Source of the DNA: Mucidula mucida
Taxonomy: Eukaryota; Basidiomycota; Agaricomycetes; Agaricales; Physalacriaceae
Direction: 5' to 3'
DNA length: 64,000 nucleotides
Assembly: GCA_015501055.1 (NCBI GenBank)
Contig: JADNYV010000018.1
Location: 62,001-126,000, forward strand
The notes under the pieces were generated by a model. It worked only from the letters and a program-made list of their open reading frames with translations, did no database searches and was not told the DNA's origin. Both the position numbers and the translations under genes were made by a program. Of this stretch, positions 57,082-64,000 are shown in pieces. Each line of letters begins with the position of its first letter. Positions within the stretch are counted from its first letter, which is position 1.

Positions 57082-58117
57082 TCATTGTCGTTGATATTCA
57101 ATACTCAGACCCAACTGATCACAATAGTCTCTGGACGTATCGCGGATGATCCATGGCCCGTCGAAAGCAGAGCGTATACGGTAAAGATATTGCTCTTCGT
57201 GCCAACGATAGTCTCCAGCGACGAACCGGGCAAAAAACATCCACGATTTCGGCAGGCGGCGTGCTGGGTGGGCGGCCCTTGAGAACAACACCAAATTGGC
57301 ATATTCAAACCAGGGCGGGAATGCGCCTGCCATGCCCCAATCAACCAACCACACCTCTCCTTTTCGGTCCACCATGATGTTGCGCATGTTGAGATCCATG
57401 TGACAAAGGACAAGCGGCTGGGTAGCGTCGAATGTGGGTAATTCTGCGGCTCCAGCCGTCCAGTGCGCCTGTGGCGGCGGACGAGCACGGAATAGCGGAG
57501 GTGGTCAAACCAGTCTGCCATAGCGGCATATGACTCAAATGGTCCCGCGTCGTCTTCCGTAAAGTAGAATCCACTGCAAGGTAACGCCTCACCTGTCGAG
57601 TCAGACGGGCCTGGCTTATCGGGATTGGGAAGGGGGATCCGATGCAGTTCTTGAAGGCTTCGACGTAGCTTCCATACAGTCCACAGCCGTCTCCACCAGC
57701 TCATCCGTGGCCAGGCAGTCTCGAGCACGTCGCCATCCACATAGTCCATAACGAGCCAGAATTTTGACAAACGAAAGGCTTCTCGCGGGAGTATAGGTAT
57801 AAGGCGGCGTACTTTTGGAACGCGGACGGAAGAATGCGAGGCCACATATGACATGATGTATGCTTCGTGGGCGGGGGCGCGTTTTACCACGGCGTCTGGG
57901 GTGATTCTCCAGGCGGTGGTGCCTGACATGAATGTGTCTTCATCGGTGATCCCGAGTGCGGTGGAAGAGTCTTTTTGTGCTGCGTCAATCATAACTAAGA
58001 GTTCTTCATCGGTTAACGCGTCGACCGACGACGGAAGCGGTTTGGCCCTAGAATAATACACGTCAGTACCGCACAGCGTTACAAGGGAGAGGCGTACGAT
58101 GAGTGAGAAATCCCCAT
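57082..58117 (-). pseudogene. APH-like kinase, copy E (single frameshift)
   Basis: Mini-exon 58098-58117 encodes MGISHS, and exon 2 runs 57082-58047. It is very close to copy C. A single base is missing at about 57435 (GAATGTGGGTAATT, against GAATGTCGGGTAATT in copy C). The frame is lost just before the HMDLN catalytic motif, which continues in another frame as HMDLNMRNIMVDRK to the stop at 57082. With one base restored it would be full length, so either a very young pseudogene or a sequence error. It is divergent from sirtuin copy 3. Confidence 0.88.
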
Positions 58118-58190
58118 CAGAACTAAGCAAACAAGTGGAAGAGAGACCCGTCCGCTATGCTTGACTGGTGGTCGGAAGCAAAAGTGAACT

Positions 58191-58205
58191 GTGATCGCCG
58201 ATCAG
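58191..58205. promoter_or_regulatory. Promoter palindrome between APH E and sirtuin 3
   Basis: GTGATCGCCGATCAG is the CTGATCGGCGATCAG element of the other units with one arm base changed. The AGTCACATGACT element is deleted here. Confidence 0.5.
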
Positions 58206-58297
58206 GCAGCCATGTTGAGTGTTTACTCCGGATCGAGGACTTGCTCTAACTTTAAGCTCTTGCCTTCCATACTTACACACTAACTTCAAGCCCGCCA

Positions 58298-59277
58298 ATG
58301 GACGCAAAGACTCCTCCTTCCGATATGTAGCGGCGTTCAGAAACGCTACCGGTCTCTTCAAGCACATTCTCGTTCTGTCTAGAGCTAGGTTGTCTGCTGC
58401 ATCATCAACCCCTCATATGTCCTAGGTATACCAACATTTCGTGACGCCGGCGGCCTATGGCGCAAGCACGATGTGCGGGCGCTCGCCACCCCGCAAGCAT
58501 GGGGCGAGAACCAGTCCCGCGTCTGGCAGTTCTATCACTATCGACGTGAGATGTAAGAGAAAGGCGCTTGGTGATGTCGTTCATTTTGAACCTCCCTTAG
58601 TGCTCTCAAAGCCTGCCCCAACGCCGCTCAGACAGCCATCGCCCAGCTTGCAATACCAGCCCTCCGAGAAAAGGTCGCGCCCAATGCCGAAGTCACACAC
58701 ATCACGCAGAATATTGACGGCCTTTCGACACGCGCGTACAATGATCTTCTTCCCGAAACCGAGCAGCGATCCACACCCTTTCTCTTCGAGATGCACGGCC
58801 GCCTTGGTGTCGAATGCACAGCGCACGACTGCAAACACCGCGAGTCGATAACAACCTCTCCGATCTGTCCTGGACTCGCGGGTACAGAGACTCTCGTCGA
58901 GGCGGGCACGGAACGCGTGGTGCGCCGTGCTGATCTGCCGCGGTGCTCACAGTGCGGAGAACTCGCGCGACCGGGTGTGGTCTGGTTTGGCGAAAAGCCG
59001 CACCGTATACAGGAAATTATGGCTCTCGCCGAGAGGGCCGATTTCTGTATAGTTGTCGGGACATCGTCCATCATAAGTAATCGACCTACCTGCCAGAACT
59101 GTTGTTTCTCCCCCCTAGGTTCAACCCGCTTCGAGGATTGCAGGAATTGTGAAGAAAAATGGGGGTAAGGTTGCCGTTTTCAACGTTGACCGAACCAATC
59201 ACGATGACGAGGCAGACTTTTTGTTCTTGGATCCTTGCGAGATTTCACTTCCACAAGTGTTGAATATTTCAATGTAA
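58298..59277 (+). pseudogene. SIRT5-type sirtuin, copy 3 (damaged)
   Basis: It starts MDAKTPPSDM and meets TAG at once, because one base is missing before the AAFRNATGLFKHILVLS segment. The NAD-binding GAGLS has become RARLS. Intron 1 is shortened. The middle is intact: [26 protein letters not shown] (SIRT5 Tyr/Arg pair), [44 protein letters not shown]. The intron after TSSI has AT in place of GT at 59073-59074. The last exon reads VQPASRIAGIVKKNGGKVAV and ends at 59275-59277. Loss of the GAG motif alone would abolish NAD binding. Confidence 0.88.
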
Positions 59278-59683
59278 TGTCGCGACTAATGGTGGCACAA
59301 CCATGTATGTATCAATAATGTCCTTTTGCCCTGCTACACTGTAGAAGAGTAAGTTGTGCTGTCTCTGCTGATAGATAATACTAACCAGGATTATTGTCTG
59401 GTCTGTTGTACTCAGTTGAGTCTGAGCGCTGTGTGGTTAATTCTCCGAGAACGGCCAGATGCGGGACTGGGTGGCAACGCGTGATGGGGGATAAAAGCGC
59501 AAATTGATGTGGGCGATGCTTTGAGCGTCTCTGAACGCGGCTGCATCAGTGGAGGAAGATGAAAGTTAACTGTGGTCGCGATTAGGTTCATCCACCGACA
59601 ACGACTGAGATTGGAAGAGGCAGCAGTCGAATACATTGGCGAGATATCTCCCATCGTTCGTCTAGATCTCATCACATCTCCCT
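59278..59683. other. Spacer between sirtuin 3 and URM1
   Basis: About the first 120 bp match 35985-36093 in reverse. A stretch near 59520-59560 (gagcgtctctgaacgcggctg) equals the sirtuin exon-1 sequence of copy 1, a stray piece of the unit. No gene seen. Confidence 0.5.
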
Positions 59684-59995
59684 CTATCCGCCATGCAACG
59701 TCGAAATGAAGACAATCTCATCGCCGTCCTTGAGCTGGTATGCGCCCTCTCCCTCGAGCTCCCAATCTGTGTCGTTTACGAGAACGAGTATGCCCGGGCG
59801 GACAGAGTCTTTTTCTTTTTCGTTCTCGATGAAGAGCTCCGGGCGCTCTGTGAGGAGATTGGCGGCGAGGTGGGATATGAGGTTGGAGAGCGTGGGCGTG
59901 GATGATGATGCGAGTGTGATACTATGCACGCGCTGGTTGCTAAACAGCAGCTCGAGCCCGCCCCCGAATTCGACTTTGAGCGTGAGCGATGACAT
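59684..59995 (-). CDS. URM1: URM1: ubiquitin-related modifier / sulfur carrier
   Basis: A single exon gives 103 residues from [18 protein letters not shown] to the C-terminal ISTLHGG. URM1 is activated as a C-terminal thiocarboxylate by Uba4, gives sulfur for 2-thiolation of tRNA wobble uridine, and can be attached to proteins. The beta-grasp fold, the [14 protein letters not shown] and [16 protein letters not shown] segments and the exact GG end are diagnostic. An upstream in-frame Met at 60031 is possible, but the family starts at about 59995. The start is 63 bp from UTP14, divergent. Confidence 0.93.
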   Translation of the reverse strand: MSSLTLKVEFGGGLELLFSNQRVHSITLASSSTPTLSNLISHLAANLLTERPELFIENEKEKDSVRPGILVLVNDTDWELEGEGAYQLKDGDEIVFISTLHGG

Positions 59996-60058
59996 GATGA
60001 GGAGATGCGGCACCCGGGCCGCGATCCGCACTTTTACAAAAAACGGTGATCATCATTC

Positions 60059-62417
60059 ATGGCACGCTCCAGTCGAGTGCGCCAGCCGTTCTCTGCTTCG
60101 GCTGATTCGTTTAAATCAAAGCCGAAAGGAGCACGTCTTAATGCTGCAGAGTCGAAAGCTGCGGGATACGCAAAGCGGCATGCGGCGAAAAAGACGGATA
60201 CTACGAAAAGCGACGATGTGTACGAGTTTACGCAGTCCACAGCTACAAAGGGAAAGGGGAAGCGCAGAGCGAATGTGACGCTGGACTTGGATCTCGGTGA
60301 GGATCTTGGTGGGGACGAGGCGAGGGAGGAGTTGAGGGCGAGGCTGTTGGGGAGCGATGAAGAGGTGGAGAGTGGAGACGACGAGGATTTGGACAGTGAT
60401 GCTGCGTTTGAGAGTGCAGATGAGGAGCGGTATGCGGGCTTTTTTGGCAAGGGATACAAGGTATGTGATTAATGGGAATATTTTGCATTTACTAACAGGC
60501 TTGTAGAGTGAAGAAAGCGACGAGGAGGAAAGCGAAGATGGAGAGTTTATCGACGTACTGGATGTACTCGATGGACGTCAGTCAGAGGCGGCCAAAGGCA
60601 GCGACATGTCCGACGACGACGACGGCGGCGGCGACGATATCGACGCGCTCACATCCTTCGTCTCATCCCTCCCTACAGCCCCAAAACGCAAACCAGAAGA
60701 AGCCCCCGCTCCGCAACCCAAACGCCGGCGCGTCCTCAAAGAACAACCCGCCGGCCCCGAAAACCCTTTTGCCGCCTCCTCCACCAAGCTCCAGCTTGAC
60801 GACCTCCTCGATGTTCCCACATTCAAGCCCGCCGCCCCGCTCTCGGCTCCTCTGCAGCTGCGGGCGCAAGAACGCGTGGATCGTGAGGCGGCATACACCG
60901 CCACGAAAGCCGAGGTGCAAAAGTGGTCGGCCGTGATGCGCCGCGTACAGGATGCCGAGTATCTGTCCTTCCCGCTGCAGCCCGCCGCCCCCGAGGCCGG
61001 CACGAGTACTGCGGCGCTCTCGGCATCGTTTGCGCCGCGTACAGAGCTGGAGAGTTCTGTTGATGCCTTACTGCGCAAGGGTGGCTTGCGGGATGAGGAT
61101 GTCACCAAGACGGAGGAGGTGCTCGGGAGGGGGGAGGGGCTTACCGTTGATGAGGTAAGAGAGAGGAGGCAAGAGTTGAGGGAGAGAAGAGAGTTGATGT
61201 TTAGAGCGGAAAAAAAGATGAAGAGGGTCAAGAGGATCAAGAGTAAGCTTTATCGCAAGCATCATCGGAAAGAAGAGGAGGAGGGGGACGAAGAAGATGG
61301 GGACAAGGCGAGGGCGATGGAGAGGGCGACGTTGAGGCATAAGAATACCGCAAAGTTGGCGAGGGCGGCCCATTACGAGGGTGATGACGAAGGTGAGGGG
61401 AGTAGGAAGCAGATCGAGGAAATGCTCGAGAGGGGGGAGAGGTTGAGGAGAAAGATACGGGGCGATGAGGAAGAGCAGGAAGAGCAAAATCCATACGAGG
61501 AGCTGCAGCAGTTACGCGGCGAGGAGGAGCAGGTTGAGGGGAAGGGTGTCATGGCCATCAAGTTTATGCAGGATGCGACGAAGAAGAGGGAAAAGGCAGC
61601 TCAGGACGAGGTGGAGGATTTGATTCGCGAGTTGGATGGTGCGCCCGTGGTGGAGAGGACGGGCGGAGGGGGGAGGATGGTATTCCGCCCAGAGACGTCC
61701 AAGGACAAGGCTCCCGACGCGACTAACAAGGCTTCCCACGCGTCCAACAAGGCTCCCGACGCGTCCAATCCATGGCTTTCCGCCTCTGTCTCCGCCCCCG
61801 TCAAAAAGAGCACCAAATCCACTGTCGTCGTCGACAAAAACAGCCGCTCTGTCGACAAGGCTGCTTATAAACTCTCCAAATCCAAACCGGCCCAAGACGA
61901 TGATGACGAGGAGATGGAGATTGACGTCGACGAAGAGCTGCTCATCTCGACCAATAACGCGTTTAGGCAGCGCGATCTCGTGAAGCAGGCGTTTGCAGGC
62001 GACGATGTTGTCCGCGAGTTTGCAGAGCGCAAGCAGGCCGAGGTCGACGGCGACAAACCAAAGGTCATCGATAACACCCTTCCTGGCTGGGGCGCGTGGT
62101 CGGGGCCTGGCACCGCGCCCGCAAAGCCCAATCCAAAGTACGCAAAGCACGTGCCGGGCATAGCGCCTGCCGCGCGGAGCGACGCGGGCAAGGCCCATGT
62201 CATCATTTCCCAGCGCGTCGATAAGAAGTTTGTGGATAGGTATACGGTCAAGGATCTGCCCTATCCGTATACGAGCAAGGCACAGTTTGAGGGCAAGATG
62301 GCTGGTGCGGTGGGTAAGGAGTGGAATACGAGGGTGGCGTTCCAGAGGGGCACTAGGGGGCGCGTTACAAAGAAGATGGGACAGGTTATTGAGCCGCTGG
62401 AAAAGATGCATAGCTGA
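60059..62417 (+). CDS. UTP14: UTP14: U3 snoRNP / small-subunit processome protein
   Basis: Two exons (60059-60460, 60507-62417) give 770 residues. Utp14 is a nucleolar factor that activates the helicase Dhr1 during release of U3 snoRNA from pre-18S rRNA. Features are acidic stretches (SEESDEEESEDGEFIDVL), a KRIKSKLYRKHHRK basic helix that matches the family KIKSKxYRK motif, charged coiled-coil segments, a linker with a repeated NKA(P/S)-type motif at about 61690-61770, and a C-terminus with GWGAWSGPG, HVIISQRVDKK, VKDLPYPYTSKAQFE and GKEWNT. A decayed copy of the C-terminal region lies at 26150-26860. Confidence 0.93.
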
Positions 62418-62562
62418 TATATCGGACACCAGACCTGCCCTGCCGACACTCCAGAGCTGGAGCTAGAACGTCTTCATAGATACACTGGAGTATTCGACCA
62501 CCAACTGTAACTGCCTAGCAAAATATCAGTCATAATTTCTGTCTCCGTGGGTCGCCGTATCA

Positions 62563-63312
62563 CATTAAAATATTTAACTTGTGCAAGTATAATTTTACAA
62601 GGACTCGTAATCAAAAAGTCTGCGTGATTGGTTCGGTTAACGTTGAAGGTGGCGACCTTGCCCCCACAGGCGCTGCAAACCTAGAGGCCGGTTGAACCTA
62701 GGGGGAAAAACAGAAATTTAGTAAGAGTTCAGGCAAGTAGTCTATTTATTTACCATGAAGGATGTACCGACAATGATACACAAGTCGGCCGCCATGATTT
62801 CCTGTATGCGGTGCGGCTTTTCGCCAAACCAGACCATACCCGGTCATCCGCACTGTGGGCACCATGGTAGATCAGTGCGGCGCACCAGGACAGACGGGAG
62901 AGGTCGTTATAGACTTGCGTCGTGCGCTGTGCATTCGAAATCAAAGAGACGGCCGTGTATCTCTCGAAGATAAATGGTATGGCTTGCTGGTTGGTTGCGG
63001 GGACAAGTTCGTTTCATGCCGCGGCGTCGAGAGGCCGTCAATGTTCTGCGTGATGTGTGAACTCAGCATTGAGCGCGAGCTTTTCTCGGAGGGGTCTGGT
63101 ATTGGCTATGGGCGGCGTTGGGGTGGGCTTTGAGAGCACTAAAGGAGATTCAAAATGAACGACATCACACAAGCGCTTTTTTGCTCTTACATCTCACGTC
63201 GATAATGATAGAACTGCCAGACGCGGGCTTGGTTTCCGCCCTATGCTTGTGGTGTGGCGAGCATCCGCACGTCGTGCTTGCGCCACAGGCCGCCGGCGTC
63301 GCGAAATGTTCG
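62563..63312 (-). pseudogene. SIRT5-type sirtuin, copy 4 (decayed)
   Basis: Minus-strand pieces match the sirtuin. They are exon 2 ([14 protein letters not shown], about 63200-63312), the IDGLSTR region (about 63030), a shortened RVVRR/CSQCG region (about 62850) with a large deletion, and a degenerate last exon (about 62565-62700). Exon 1 with the GAG motif is missing; the exon-2 start runs into unrelated bases at about 63312. It is divergent from APH copy F. Confidence 0.85.
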
Positions 63313-63372
63313 GCGCGTAATAGTTATTGACGGAATTGAAGTTCGTGTGTGAAGTCCTCAATCAACACTCAA

Positions 63373-63409
63373 CAGTCACATGACTGTGGGCTGCCTGATC
63401 GGCGATCAG
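63373..63409. promoter_or_regulatory. Promoter palindromes upstream of APH copy F
   Basis: CAGTCACATGACTG (63373-63386) and CTGATCGGCGATCAG (63395-63409), both with perfect arms, lie about 80-120 bp before the ATG at 63492. Confidence 0.55.
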
Positions 63410-63491
63410 ATTCATCGTTCATTTTTGCTTCCGACCACCAGCTAAGTAGAGCGTACGGGTCTCTTCCACTTGTTTGCCTAATTCAGCTCTG

Positions 63492-64000
63492 ATGGGCCTA
63501 TCTCATTCATCGTACGTCTCTCTTACATGACGTTGTACGACATTGACGTGTATTATTCTAGGGCCAAACCGCTTCCGTCGTCGGTCGACGCGTTAACCGA
63601 TGAAGAACTCTTAGTTATGATTGACGCAGCACAAAAAGACTCTTCCACCGCACTCGGGATCACCAATGAACACACATTCATGTCAGGCACCACCGCCTGG
63701 AGAATCACCCCAGACGCCGTGGTAAAACGCGCCCCCGCCCACGAAGCATACATCATGTCCTATGTCGCCTCGCATTCTTCCATCCGCGTTCCAAAAGTAC
63801 GCCGCCTTATACCTGTACTCCCGCGAGAAGCCTTTCGTTTGTCAAAATTCTGGCTCGTTATGGACTATGTGGATGGCGACGTACTCGAGACTGCCTGGCC
63901 ACGGATGAGCTGGTGGAGACGGCTGTGGACTGTATGGAAGCTACGCCGAAGCCTTCAAGAACTGCATCGGATCCCCCTTCCCAATTCCGATAAGCCAGGC
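63492..64000 (+). CDS. APH-like kinase, copy F (intact as far as seen, runs off the window)
   Basis: Mini-exon 63492-63511 encodes MGLSHS. A 50-bp intron follows, then exon 2 from 63562 is open to the end of the window. It reads AKPLPSSVDALTDEELLVMI, GTTAWRITPDAVVKRAP (ATP-site Lys), VPKVRRLIPV, FWLVMDYVDGDV and SLQELHRIPLPNS. That is about the first 153 residues of the 329 in copy C. The catalytic half lies outside. The N-terminus again fits MGxxxS myristoylation. Confidence 0.85.

Noticed and set aside
60243..62429. Long minus-strand and alternative-frame readings within UTP14
   Set aside because: They are shadows of the acidic, low-complexity UTP14 coding sequence; none has motifs, and the plus-strand gene is certain.
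1..64000. CRISPR arrays, bacterial operons or riboswitches
   Set aside because: Spliceosomal introns throughout and eukaryotic gene content; no regularly spaced short repeats were seen.

Overview
This is a eukaryotic, fungal window, most probably from a basidiomycete of the Agaricomycotina. The evidence is compact genes cut by many introns of about 45-60 bp, a large atypical G-alpha subunit of the kind expanded in basidiomycetes, a fungal-type kinase, a DUF7770-like gene, and Ty1/copia and Ty3/gypsy (chromovirus) retrotransposons. I identified genes by reading motifs and splice signals; no database search was run.

The left part (1-24.7 kb) is mostly ordinary single-copy gene space: a partial gene end, a secreted cysteine-rich repeat protein, mitochondrial ArgJ (arginine biosynthesis), exopolyphosphatase PPX1 (frameshifted 3' end), EMC2, a multi-pass membrane protein, an aquaglyceroporin, an atypical G-alpha subunit, a C-terminal fragment of a medium-chain dehydrogenase, a fungal-type protein kinase, a decayed kinase-like gene, a second damaged dehydrogenase and a RhoGAP-like protein. 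PPX1/EMC2 are divergent with only 38 bp between start codons.

The right part (24.9-64 kb) is a duplication-rich block. One unit recurs: an APH-fold (aminoglycoside-phosphotransferase-like) kinase and a SIRT5-type sirtuin, transcribed away from each other across a short shared promoter with two palindromes. Six APH copies (24.9, 34.8, 38.6, 48.6, 57.1 and 63.5 kb) and four sirtuin copies (28-34, 36.1, 58.3 and 62.6 kb) are present. Only the APH copy at 38.6 kb reads through intact; the one at 63.5 kb is intact up to the window end. Every sirtuin copy is broken. The best one would encode 290 residues but is split by a copia element with a 5-bp target duplication. Pieces of UTP14 and of a DUF7770-like gene travel with the unit, and the parental-looking URM1/UTP14 pair (63 bp apart) sits between two units at 59.7-62.4 kb.

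The block is invaded by retroelements: a nearly complete copia element (28.3-33.75 kb), a gypsy pol remnant (39.8-40.65 kb) and two related chromoviruses in opposite orientation (40.65-47.65 kb minus, 49.67-56.16 kb plus). The first chromovirus carries a nested solo LTR. About 1.8 kb of the two chromoviruses, including host flank, forms a near-identical inverted repeat around 47.8-49.5 kb, suggesting an inverted duplication after insertion.
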